DNA of 64,000 nt from NCBI RefSeq assembly GCF_017976235.1, contig NZ_JACVHC010000003.1, positions 744,001 to 808,000 on the forward strand, written 5' to 3'. Made by a program: the position numbers and the translations under genes. This DNA comes from Pseudomonas anatoliensis (GTDB taxonomy: Bacteria > Pseudomonadota > Gammaproteobacteria > Pseudomonadales > Pseudomonadaceae). Under the pieces are notes generated by a model. It was not told the origin of the DNA. It worked only from the letters and a program-made list of their open reading frames with translations, and ran no database searches. Below, piece after piece: positions 32,868 through 40,714 of the stretch. Position 1 is the first letter of the stretch; the number at the start of each line of letters is the position of its first letter.

Positions 32868-33042
32868 CCTCACCCTAGCCCTCTCACAAAGGGAGAGGGG
32901 GCTGACCTAGATGTTTGGTCGAATTACGCCGACGTGAAAAATCTGCGTCGAAATCAAATTCTGAATACACCACAGATCAGCTCCCTTCCCCCTCGACCCC
33001 CTTGGGGGCGGTCCGACGTTTCGGGAGGGTTGGGGTGAGGAA
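32868..33042. repeat. Degenerate C-rich inverted repeat region
   Basis: The gap between sulP and the binding-protein gene holds CCCCTCACCCTAGCCCTCTC at one end and an imperfect inverse, GGGAGGGTTGGGGTGAGG, at the other, with an inner hairpin of AGCCCTCTCACAAAGGGAGAGGGGGCT. This type of C-rich block is a common dispersed repeat in pseudomonads. No gene is seen in the gap. Confidence 0.6.
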
Positions 33043-33083
33043 GCAAAAATCTCAAGCCGAGCACAATTTCGGCAACCCCACGA

Positions 33084-34004
33084 TCAGAGCTTGGCTTTAA
33101 CCGCCGCCAACGCATCCTTGCCATCCACCGTCTTCACCCCATCCAGCCACTTGTCCAACACCGCCGGATTAGCCTTGATCCAAGCCTTCGCCGCTTCGGC
33201 ATTGGTGATCTTCTTGTTCACCACCTCGGCCATGATGCTGTTCTCCATTTCCTGAGTGAACGCAAGATTGGTCAGCAATTTACCCACATTCGGACAGGCC
33301 TCCGCATAACCCTTGCGCGTCAGGGTGAACACGCTGCCGGTGTCGCCAAAGTATTTCTCGCCGCCCTTCAGATAGCGCATTTTCAACTGTACGTTCATCG
33401 GGTGCGGGGTCCAGCCGAGGAAGGTGACGAATTTCTGTTTCTTCACCGCCCGCGACACTTCGGCGAGCATCGCCTGTTCGCTGGACTCGATCAGTTTCCA
33501 CTGGCCCATGTCGAAGTCATTCTTCTTGATGATCTCCTGCAGCGAGATATTCGCCGGGGCGCCCGAGCCGATGCCGTAGATCTTCTTGTCGAACTTGTCG
33601 GCAAACTTGTTCAGGTCGGCAAAGTCATGCACACCGGCATCCCACACGTAGTCCGGCACGGCCAGGGTGAACTCGGTGCCGTCGAGGTTCTTCGCCAGTT
33701 GCGTGACATCGCCGGTAGCCACGAACTTATCGTAGAAGCCCTGCTGCGCCGGCATCCAGTTACCGAGGAAGACATCCACCTGGCCATCCTTCAAACCGCC
33801 GAAGGTGATCGGCACCGCGAGGGTGTCGACCTTGGCCTTGTAGCCCATGCCATCCAGCAGAAACCCGGTAATGGCGTTGGTTGCGGCGATGTCGCTCCAG
33901 CCGGGGTCGGCCATCTTTACCGTGCTGCAGCTTTGCTCGGCAAATGCCGAGGCACTGCTCAGCGCTATCAGGCCAAACGTCACTGCTGTGGATAACTTGC
34001 GCAT
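33084..34004 (-). CDS. ABC-type choline/betaine-like substrate-binding protein
   Basis: A 306-aa periplasmic binding protein of the glycine betaine/choline (OpuAC/ChoX) family. It has a signal peptide (about 1-22, ending ASAFA), then CSTVKMADPGWSD and later FLGWTPHPMN, aromatic segments typical of quaternary-amine cages. I chose ATG at 34004, with GGGGAAG upstream. No permease or ATPase gene is adjacent, so it must share a transporter encoded elsewhere. It lies 16 bp after betC, matching PA0030 next to PA0031, and probably delivers choline or choline-O-sulfate. A DnaA box lies in the signal-peptide region (33987-33995). Confidence 0.85.
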   Translation of the reverse strand: MRKLSTAVTFGLIALSSASAFAEQSCSTVKMADPGWSDIAATNAITGFLLDGMGYKAKVDTLAVPITFGGLKDGQVDVFLGNWMPAQQGFYDKFVATGDVTQLAKNLDGTEFTLAVPDYVWDAGVHDFADLNKFADKFDKKIYGIGSGAPANISLQEIIKKNDFDMGQWKLIESSEQAMLAEVSRAVKKQKFVTFLGWTPHPMNVQLKMRYLKGGEKYFGDTGSVFTLTRKGYAEACPNVGKLLTNLAFTQEMENSIMAEVVNKKITNAEAAKAWIKANPAVLDKWLDGVKTVDGKDALAAVKAKL

Positions 34005-34020
34005 GGACTTCCCCTTCACA

Positions 34021-35535
34021 TTATTGGTTTTGGCAGGGTTGTGGATAACGGGCTTTGCGCTCCAGGTCATCGAGGTCGATGTGGTTGCGCATGTACTGCT
34101 GACTGGCGTCCACCAATGGCTGGTGATCCCAGCTCTTCAGCTTGCCGATGGTTAACGCATCGGCGACGAAACGGCGGCGGCGCTGACTGGCGAGAACGTC
34201 CCGGTGGATTGCTGGGATATCCCACTTGGCGCGCGCCTCGACAAGAAAATCGTCGAAAAGCTGGCGATGCAGTGGCGATTGGCTGAGTTCTTCTATTTCA
34301 CGCGGATCGTTGTCTACGTCAAAGAGTAGGCAAGGGTCGCTTTCGCTGTAGATAAATTTGTAGGCACCACGGCGGATCATCATCAGCGGGCTGATCGTGC
34401 CTTCGGCCATGTACTCGCCGAATACTTCGTCATGACCGCCCTGCCCTTGCAGGTGCGGCACCAGCGACCGCCCGTCCAGCGGCAGACCCGGCTCCAGCGT
34501 GCCGCCAGCCAGTTCGACGAAGGTTGGCAACAGGTCTGCGGTGGACACCGCAGCGCTGATCCGGCCCGCGCCAAACTGGCCTGGCGCACTTATCAACAGG
34601 GGGACTCGCGCCGCCATCTCGTACCAGTGCATTTTGTACCAGAGGCCTTTTTCGCCAAGCATGTCGCCATGGTCGCCCGAGAAGACGATGATGGTGTCAT
34701 CGATCAGCCCGGTTTCCTCAAGGGTTTGCAGGAGTTTGCCGACGTTGGCATCGATATAGCTGCAAGCGCCGAAGTACGCACGGCGCGCGTCGCGAATCTT
34801 ATCCACAGGCAATGGTTTATCCCACAGGTCATAAACCTTGAGCAGCCGTTGCGAGTGCGGATCGAGTTCGTGCTGGTCCGGTGTTGCAGGCAACGGGATA
34901 TCGGCATCGTCGTACAAGTCCCAGAATGCCTTGGGAATCGTGTACGGATCGTGTGGGTGGGTCATCGACACGGTCAGGCAGAACGGCTGATCGCCATCTT
35001 CGCGAATGTGATCGAACAGATATTGCTGCGCCTTGAACACCACCTCTTCATCGAAATCGAGCTGATTGGTGCGCACGCACGGCCCGGCTTGCAGCACTGA
35101 AGACATGTTGTGATACCAGGTCGGCCGCACATCCGGCTCGTCCCAATTCACCGACCAACCGTAGTCGGCGGGATAGATATCACTGGTCAGGCGCTCTTCG
35201 TAGCCATGCAACTGATCCGGGCCGCAAAAATGCATCTTGCCCGACAGTGCTGTGCGGTAGCCGAGGCGACGCAGGTAGTGGGCGTAAGTCGGCACATCGG
35301 CGGGGAAATCGGCAGCGTTGTCGTACGCGCCGATCTTGCTTGGCAACTGTCCGCTGACCAAGGTGAAGCGCGACGGCGCGCATAACGGGCTGTTGCAGTA
35401 AGCGGCATCGAACACCACGCCTTGGTCGGCGAGGCGCGAAAGATTGGGCAGTTTGATCGGCGAAGGCCCGTAGATCGGCAACATTGGCGCGGCCATCTGA
35501 TCGGCCATGATGAAAAGAATATTCTTGCGCTTCAT
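34021..35535 (-). CDS. betC: Choline-sulfatase
   Basis: It hydrolyses choline-O-sulfate to choline and sulfate. The 504-aa type I sulfatase has metal-binding IMADQ near the N-terminus, the sulfatase signature C52-A-P-S-R, whose cysteine becomes formylglycine, and VFSGDHGDMLGEKG later. I chose ATG at 35535 (MKRKNILFIMADQ); an in-frame ATG six codons upstream is possible. There is no signal peptide, so it is cytoplasmic and the substrate must be imported. The adjacent LysR gene is divergent. Two DnaA boxes lie inside (34040-34048 and 34799-34807). Confidence 0.95.
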   Translation of the reverse strand: MKRKNILFIMADQMAAPMLPIYGPSPIKLPNLSRLADQGVVFDAAYCNSPLCAPSRFTLVSGQLPSKIGAYDNAADFPADVPTYAHYLRRLGYRTALSGKMHFCGPDQLHGYEERLTSDIYPADYGWSVNWDEPDVRPTWYHNMSSVLQAGPCVRTNQLDFDEEVVFKAQQYLFDHIREDGDQPFCLTVSMTHPHDPYTIPKAFWDLYDDADIPLPATPDQHELDPHSQRLLKVYDLWDKPLPVDKIRDARRAYFGACSYIDANVGKLLQTLEETGLIDDTIIVFSGDHGDMLGEKGLWYKMHWYEMAARVPLLISAPGQFGAGRISAAVSTADLLPTFVELAGGTLEPGLPLDGRSLVPHLQGQGGHDEVFGEYMAEGTISPLMMIRRGAYKFIYSESDPCLLFDVDNDPREIEELSQSPLHRQLFDDFLVEARAKWDIPAIHRDVLASQRRRRFVADALTIGKLKSWDHQPLVDASQQYMRNHIDLDDLERKARYPQPCQNQ

Positions 35536-35584
35536 GTGATCGCGGCATTCCATAGTAAATATTTATGCGACATTGCTGCGATCG

Positions 35585-35601
35585 AGCATGGAGTCCATGC
35601 T
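35585..35601. promoter_or_regulatory. Perfect palindrome in the betC/LysR divergent promoter
   Basis: AGCATGGA-G-TCCATGCT, two 8-bp arms around one central base, sits midway in the 114-bp gap between the divergent betC and LysR starts. LysR regulators bind dyads in such gaps, so this is the natural candidate operator for control by choline or choline-O-sulfate. Confidence 0.6.
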
Positions 35602-35649
35602 TTGTCGGGTAAAGCCCGCGCCGGGCAATGACTAGGATAAGCACAGCTT

Positions 35650-36600
35650 ATGTATGAAGCCCTTGGTGATCTGTCGCTCGACCTGTTGCGCGCCTTTGAG
35701 GCCGCTGCCCGGCATCGCAGTTTTACCGCCGCCGCGGTGGAGCTCGGGACCACGCAACCAGCGATCAGCCAGCAGATCAAACGGCTTGAAGAACAGCTTG
35801 GCTCACGGTTGTTCGATCGAATCTACCGTGGCATTGAGCTCACCGAAGTCGGCACTATTCTGTTTGAACAAGTTAGCCTCGGTTTGCAGAATATCGACGC
35901 CGGTTTGAGTGCGATCAGCGCACAGCAGCAACATGAGGTGCTGCAAGTCGCCACCGATTTTGCGTTCGCTGCGTATTGGTTGATGCCGCGTCTGCATCGC
36001 TTCCACGAAGCCAATCCGCACGTCGACGTCAGCCTGGTCACCAGCGAGCGCAACCACAACATGCTGCGCACCGATATCGACGTGGCGATCCTGTTTGGCG
36101 ATGGGCGTTTCAAACAGGGTGAAAGCCATTGGCTGTTCAGCGAAGAAGTGTTTCCGGTGTGCAGTCCGCTCTTGCTCAAGGATCGTGCCCTGCCCTTGAC
36201 CGCGCAGGCATTGCTGGAATTTCCGTTGCTGCACCTGCGGGGGGAAAACAGCAGCAATTGGTTTGACTGGAGCGGGCTGTTCCGCGAACTCGGCATCACT
36301 ACCCCGCCGGCGCCGGGGCAATTGCGTTTCGACAATTACACACTGCTGATTCAAGCGGCGATCGGCGGTCAAGGCGTGGCGATTGGCTGGCGTCACCTTG
36401 TGGATAACTTGCTCAGTCAGGGTTTGCTGTGTCGACCGATTGCCGAGACCACCCTGTCGCGCCTTGGCTATTACGTGGTGTTGCCGCAGCGCAAACGGCG
36501 TGGCGTGTTGATCCAGCAGTTTGTCGATTGGTTGATGGAGGAGCAGGCGCGCAGTGCCGAATCTTTGGCCGGGTTGCAGTTGCCGTCGATTGCTAATTGA
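35650..36600 (+). CDS. LysR-family regulator of choline-sulfate use
   Basis: A 316-aa LysR-type regulator. The N-terminal winged HTH covers about residues 10-70 (AAARHRSFTAAAVELGTTQPAISQQIKRLE, shown here only as its span 17-46) and the C-terminal co-inducer domain covers about 95-300. It is divergent from betC, in the PA0032 position, so it probably controls betC and itself through the palindrome between them. It contains a DnaA box at 36399-36407. Confidence 0.88.
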   Translation: MYEALGDLSLDLLRAFEAAARHRSFTAAAVELGTTQPAISQQIKRLEEQLGSRLFDRIYRGIELTEVGTILFEQVSLGLQNIDAGLSAISAQQQHEVLQVATDFAFAAYWLMPRLHRFHEANPHVDVSLVTSERNHNMLRTDIDVAILFGDGRFKQGESHWLFSEEVFPVCSPLLLKDRALPLTAQALLEFPLLHLRGENSSNWFDWSGLFRELGITTPPAPGQLRFDNYTLLIQAAIGGQGVAIGWRHLVDNLLSQGLLCRPIAETTLSRLGYYVVLPQRKRRGVLIQQFVDWLMEEQARSAESLAGLQLPSIAN

Positions 36601-36636
36601 AGATCAAAGGATCGCAGCCTGCGGCAGCTCCTACAG
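36601..36636. repeat. Single REP unit, GTAGGAGCTGCCG family
   Basis: One minus-oriented copy containing GATCGCAGCCTGCGGCAGCT and CCTACA, immediately after the LysR stop and before the convergent NAD(P)-binding gene. No inverted partner is present. Confidence 0.7.
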
Positions 36637-36643
36637 GTGGATT

Positions 36644-37309
36644 TTATGGATTTGAAGTTGCGACAAAATTTACGTGCTGGCCGACATGCAGATTCAGTTG
36701 CAGCTCATCGGCAATTCCCACTGCCACGCGATTCAAGCGTTCCAGCGGTTCTGCCAGACCCGGCTCCAGATTGCCGCCGACCTGACTGAAATGCTCAATG
36801 GTCAGCCCAGCCACGCCGTGCGGCGCATTGACCAGCGTCCAGTGCAATGGACTGCTTTGCACCGCTTCACGAATTTCTTCGGCAGCGTGGCGTTGTAAGC
36901 GTTCATCCAGCTCCGGCTCGTCGAGTACGGCAAACTCCCCCACCAGAAACAGCCGCGAGACATTGGCCGCTTGCAGCCCGTCGACCAGTGCATCCACCGC
37001 TAAAACCTGTTCGACCGGGCCGAGTACCACCGAGCGTTCAACATGGTCGCTACTGAACGGCAGCCCCGGCGCATCGAGCAAGCAGATCACCGCCGAACTG
37101 CCGGCGACACTTTGATTGACCCGCTCGGAATCGAACAGGTCACCGCTTTTAGTGCGCAATCCTGGACGTGGCGCGAGCGCGGTCAGGTCGTCGAGAATGG
37201 CGATGACTTCGTGCTGTCGGCGCAGCAGTTCAGCCATCAACGCAGCGCCCAGGCTACTCATGGCACCATAGAGCACCACTTTTACTACCGGGGTTTCGGC
37301 ATTTTTCAT
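36644..37309 (-). CDS. NAD(P)-binding Rossmann-fold protein
   Basis: A 221-aa protein of the NAD(P)H-binding/atypical short-chain dehydrogenase type. The dinucleotide-binding turn is YGAMSSLGAAL near residues 14-24; a later HWTLVNAP segment resembles NmrA/BVR-like proteins. No catalytic YxxxK is evident, so it may be a redox sensor or a reductase of unknown substrate. It is divergent from the DOPA-dioxygenase-like gene. ATG at 37309 is preceded by AAGGGA. Confidence 0.7.
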   Translation of the reverse strand: MKNAETPVVKVVLYGAMSSLGAALMAELLRRQHEVIAILDDLTALAPRPGLRTKSGDLFDSERVNQSVAGSSAVICLLDAPGLPFSSDHVERSVVLGPVEQVLAVDALVDGLQAANVSRLFLVGEFAVLDEPELDERLQRHAAEEIREAVQSSPLHWTLVNAPHGVAGLTIEHFSQVGGNLEPGLAEPLERLNRVAVGIADELQLNLHVGQHVNFVATSNP

Positions 37310-37391
37310 GGCTGATCCCTTTTGTTATCCCTTGTATGACGTGTGACATACGGGCTACGTCGAGGGTTCGAACCGATTCAGAGGGTTTGCA

Positions 37392-37718
37392 ATGCAAGCG
37401 ATCAAGGGCTACCACGCCCACGTCTATTTCGACGCCAGTACGATTGAACAGGCTCGGGCAATGTGCGAGCGGGCCGCGCAGTTGTTTCCATTGAAGATGG
37501 GCCGCGTTCACGAACGACCGGTCGGCCCGCACCCGGACTGGAGCTGCCAGTTGGCCTTCGGCCCCGAGCTGCTCGGCGAGGTGCTGCCTTGGCTGGCGCT
37601 CAATCGCAAAGGCCTGGTGGTGTTTCTGCACCCGGACACCGGCGATGACTTGCTCGATCACACCGATCATGCGATCTGGATGGGGGCGGTGCGGTCGCTG
37701 GATCTGTCTATTTTTTGA
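37392..37718 (+). CDS. DOPA 4,5-dioxygenase family protein
   Basis: A 108-aa protein of the small DOPA 4,5-dioxygenase-like family. It has YHAHVYFDAST at the start, PVGPHPDWSCQLAF in the middle and HPDTGDDLLDHTDHAIWMG at the end, with the histidines expected to bind iron. Fungal members cleave the ring of DOPA; the bacterial substrate is unknown. ATG at 37392 follows GAGGG by 7 nt. It is divergent from the NAD(P)-binding protein. Confidence 0.85.
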   Translation: MQAIKGYHAHVYFDASTIEQARAMCERAAQLFPLKMGRVHERPVGPHPDWSCQLAFGPELLGEVLPWLALNRKGLVVFLHPDTGDDLLDHTDHAIWMGAVRSLDLSIF

Positions 37719-38088
37719 TCACACTAGTGATACGCCCAACGTGTTTCTTCGCGCTCACCGCTTGGCTGCTCGTTCGCCAAACGACGCTAATCGCACCCGA
37801 CGATCGGTTGACCGTTCATTCAAAGCTTTCACCGGCGAAAGGTAGCTGAAAGCTTCCCCGATTAGGATCGCCCTCACTTCCGGCAACAGACCGGTTGGCC
37901 AACGCGTGTGATACCTCGCTCGCCCGGCCCAATTAACAACAACAATGGTGATTCTGATGTCCTCTGTAGCCCGCCTCTTCCCGTGTCTTTTCGTTGCCAC
38001 TCCGCCCGTACGTCTCGTGCTTCCCGTTCTGCGCTGATCCCGCCCGATCCGCTCATTTAACTAGCCGCGCTACGCCTGGAGTAATCCC
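37719..38088. other. 370-bp leader region upstream of the citrate transporter
   Basis: No convincing gene. A 30-codon frame (37945-38037, MVILMSSVARLFPC at its start) follows CAACAACA but lacks a Shine-Dalgarno. Near the end GCCGCGCTACGCCTGGAG supplies the citM ribosome site. The long leader may carry promoter and untranslated control sequence for citM, but I see no clear hairpin with a T run. Confidence 0.4.
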
Positions 38089-39396
38089 ATGCTGACTTTC
38101 CTTGGCTTCGCCATGGTCATCACGTTCATGTTCCTGATCATGACCAAGCGCCTGTCCGCGCTGATCGCTCTGATCATCATCCCGATCCTGTTTGCACTGT
38201 TCGGTGGTTTCGCGCCGAAGATCGGTCCGATGATGCTCGAAGGCATCACCAAGCTGGCGCCGACTGGCGTGATGCTGATGTTCGCCATTCTCTATTTCGC
38301 CCTGATGATCGACTCCGGCCTGTTCGACCCGGCCGTGCGCAAGATCCTCAAACTGGTCAAGGGCGACCCGTTGAAAGTTTCGGTCGGCACCGCCGTACTG
38401 GCGCTCGTCGTTTCCCTTGATGGTGACGGCGCGACCACTTATATGATCTGCGTGGCCGCCATGCTGCCGCTGTACAGCCGCATTGGCATGAGCCCGCGGA
38501 TCATGGCTGGCCTGATCATCCTCGCCGGTGGCGTGATGAACATGACCCCATGGGGCGGCCCGACCGCTCGTGCGGCGAGTGCTCTGCATGTCGATCCTTC
38601 GGACATTTTTGTGCCGATGATCCCGGCCATGGCGGCCGGTGTGCTGGCGATCCTGGTCATCGCCTACTTCTATGGCAAACGCGAACGTGCGCGTCTGGGT
38701 GAGTTGCACCTGATCGGCGACGAGATCGATCACAGCGAAATCAGCGTTTCGCAGTTCCCCGACGCCCGTCGTCCGAAGCTGATCTGGTTCAACGGTGCCC
38801 TGACCTTCGGCCTGATGTGCACGCTGATCGCCGGCCTGTTGCCGCTGCCGGTGTTGTTCATGGTTGCATTCAGTATTGCCATGATCGTCAACTACCCTTG
38901 CCTGCAACAGCAGAAGGATCGCGTCGCGGCGCACGCCGGTAGTGTGCTGGCAGTGGTCGGGCTGATCTTTGCGGCCGGCATCTTCACCGGTATCCTGACC
39001 GGCACCGGCATGGTCGATGCGATGTCGAAGAGCCTGTTGGCAGTGATCCCTGATTTCCTCGGCCCGTACCTGGCGGTAATCACGGCGCTGGTGAGCATGC
39101 CGTTCACCTTCTTCATGTCCAACGATGCGTTCTACTATGGTGTGTTGCCGGTGTTGGCCGAAGCCGCCAGCCACTACGGGATTACTGCGGTGGAAATGGC
39201 CCGTGCCTCGATCGTCGGTCAGCCCGTCCACTTGCTGAGCCCGTTGGTGCCATCGACCTATCTGTTGGTGGCGCTGGCCGGGATTGATTTCGGTGATCAC
39301 CAGCGTTTCACCCTGAAATGGGCGATCCTGGTGTGTATCTGCATCCTGATTGCTGCACTGCTGTTGGGGACTTTTCCGCTCTTCAGCACTCTATAA
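38089..39396 (+). CDS. Citrate:H+/Me2+ symporter (CitMHS family)
   Basis: A 435-aa inner-membrane transporter with about 11-12 hydrophobic segments, typical of the CitM/CitH family that takes up citrate with protons or divalent metal ions. It contains SLDGDGATTYMICVAAMLPLY near residues 105-125 and the late conserved SNDAFYYGVLPVLAEAA. ATG at 38089 follows TGGAG. A strong hairpin follows its stop. Confidence 0.88.
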   Translation: MLTFLGFAMVITFMFLIMTKRLSALIALIIIPILFALFGGFAPKIGPMMLEGITKLAPTGVMLMFAILYFALMIDSGLFDPAVRKILKLVKGDPLKVSVGTAVLALVVSLDGDGATTYMICVAAMLPLYSRIGMSPRIMAGLIILAGGVMNMTPWGGPTARAASALHVDPSDIFVPMIPAMAAGVLAILVIAYFYGKRERARLGELHLIGDEIDHSEISVSQFPDARRPKLIWFNGALTFGLMCTLIAGLLPLPVLFMVAFSIAMIVNYPCLQQQKDRVAAHAGSVLAVVGLIFAAGIFTGILTGTGMVDAMSKSLLAVIPDFLGPYLAVITALVSMPFTFFMSNDAFYYGVLPVLAEAASHYGITAVEMARASIVGQPVHLLSPLVPSTYLLVALAGIDFGDHQRFTLKWAILVCICILIAALLLGTFPLFSTL

Positions 39397-39415
39397 GCCC
39401 AAGACTCACCGCACA

Positions 39416-39451
39416 GAGTCCCGGCTTCGCTGTTTGAAGCCCGGACTCTTT
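39416..39451 (+). terminator. Hairpin terminator after the citrate transporter
   Basis: A 13-bp stem with one mismatch (39416-39428 with 39436-39448), 7-nt loop, followed by TTTGT. It lies between citM and the TerC-family gene, which are therefore probably separate units. Confidence 0.75.
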
Positions 39452-39481
39452 GTGGTTTAACAATCGCTCAAAGGAATACAC

Positions 39482-40249
39482 ATGGAATGGCTGACCAACC
39501 CTGAAATCTGGGTTGCCTTCTTTACCCTGACCGCCCTGGAAATCGTCCTCGGTATCGATAACATCATCATGATTTCGATTCTGGTCAGCCGCATGCCCAA
39601 ACACATGCAGCAGCGCACCCGGATCTTCGGTCTGGCGCTGGCCATGATCACGCGGATCCTGTTGCTGCTGTCGATCACCTGGGTCATGCGCCTGACGGCC
39701 GACCTGTTTGTGGTGTTCGGCCAAGGCATTTCCGGCCGCGACCTGATCCTGTTCTTCGGTGGTTTGTTCCTGCTGTGGAAGAGCTCGCAAGAGATGTACC
39801 ACGCGCTGGAAGGCGAAGACGAAAGCGACGACACGCCAAGCGGCAAGGGCGGCAACTTCCTCTACACCATCATTCAGATCGCGATCATCGACATCGTCTT
39901 CTCGCTGGATTCGGTGATCACCGCTGTCGGCATGGTCTCGCACGTTCCAGTCATGGTTGCAGCGATCATCGTTGCGGTACTGGTGATGATGCTGGCGGCC
40001 GGGACTATCAGCGATTTCATCGACAAGCACCCGTCGCTGAAGATGCTGGCGCTGTCGTTCCTGCTGGTAGTCGGTACCGTACTGATTGCTGAATCGTTCG
40101 ATGTGCATGTGCCAAAAGGCTACGTCTACTTCGCCATGGCGTTCTCGCTGGCGGTGGAAGCGATCAACATCAAACTGCGCGGCGCGATGGCCAAGAAGAA
40201 ACAACAGCAAGATCCGGTGAAACTGCGCAAGGACATTCCGGGGCAGTAA
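39482..40249 (+). CDS. TerC-family membrane protein
   Basis: A 255-aa integral membrane protein of the TerC/YkoY/YgdQ family, linked in other bacteria to metal ion (often Mn2+) export. It has the paired acidic membrane motifs of the family, ALEIVLGIDNIIMISIL near residues 19-35 and IIDIVFSLDSVITAVGM near 138-154. ATG at 39482 follows AAAGGA. The 5' leader is only about 85 bp and mostly a terminator, so a Mn riboswitch is not evident. Confidence 0.87.
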   Translation: MEWLTNPEIWVAFFTLTALEIVLGIDNIIMISILVSRMPKHMQQRTRIFGLALAMITRILLLLSITWVMRLTADLFVVFGQGISGRDLILFFGGLFLLWKSSQEMYHALEGEDESDDTPSGKGGNFLYTIIQIAIIDIVFSLDSVITAVGMVSHVPVMVAAIIVAVLVMMLAAGTISDFIDKHPSLKMLALSFLLVVGTVLIAESFDVHVPKGYVYFAMAFSLAVEAINIKLRGAMAKKKQQQDPVKLRKDIPGQ

Positions 40250-40274
40250 CCCGGATTTCCAAGCCAGTACAAAA

Positions 40275-40369
40275 CCTGTGGGAGCTGGCTTGCCAGCGAT
40301 AGCGGTGTGTCAGTCGACAGAAATGTTGGCTGAACGATCGCCATCGCTGGCAAGCCAGGCTCCCACAGG
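40275..40369. repeat. REPIN, GTGGGAGCTGGCTTGCC family (first of tandem pair)
   Basis: Left arm 40275-40300 and inverted right arm 40343-40369, the right arm with one inserted G. The spacer (about 42 bp) is similar to that of the next REPIN, so the two are related copies rather than chance REP pairs. Confidence 0.87.
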
Positions 40370-40434
40370 TTTTTTGTTGTTTGTGATTTTTGTGTTTGAT
40401 GATTGAAAAACCGTAGTTCACGCAGACAGAAGAA

Positions 40435-40528
40435 CCTGTGGGAGCTGGCTTGCCAGCGATAACGGGGTGTCAGGCGACATCAATGTTTGCTGTGCCGACG
40501 CCATCGCTGGCAAGCCAGCTCCCACAGG
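40435..40528. repeat. REPIN, GTGGGAGCTGGCTTGCC family (second of tandem pair)
   Basis: Perfect 26-bp inverted arms (40435-40460 and 40503-40528) around a 42-bp spacer sharing GGTGTCA...CGACA...AATGTT with the first copy. Together the two fill most of the 465-bp gap before the Na/Pi transporter gene. Confidence 0.88.
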
Positions 40529-40714
40529 GTTTTGCCTTGTTTGTGGCGAACGTGAATGAACGCCTTTTCATGACACTTTTGTTTCAATCTGCACTTTAGC
40601 TGTGCAATGCTGGCGCGCAGACCGTTAGCCAACTACAGCTTAAGTATCAGAACGTAGAAACGCGCGGCACTGTCAATTTGCTCCTCTGGAGCGCTGCTAT
40701 TACAGGGGGTCTGC

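Noticed and set aside
37330..37352. GTATG...CATAC dyad between the NAD(P)-binding and DOPA-dioxygenase-like genes
   Set aside because: Only 5-bp arms with an asymmetric core; too weak to call an operator.
37945..38037. 30-codon leader peptide before the citrate transporter
   Set aside because: No Shine-Dalgarno and no adjacent attenuator hairpin; could be chance.
38053..39300. A 415-codon frame antisense to the citrate transporter
   Set aside because: Extremely rich in His, Gln and Asp, as expected from reading a membrane-protein gene backwards.
39397..39481. yybP-ykoY manganese riboswitch before the TerC-family gene
   Set aside because: The 85-bp gap is almost filled by the citM terminator hairpin and lacks the conserved riboswitch loops.
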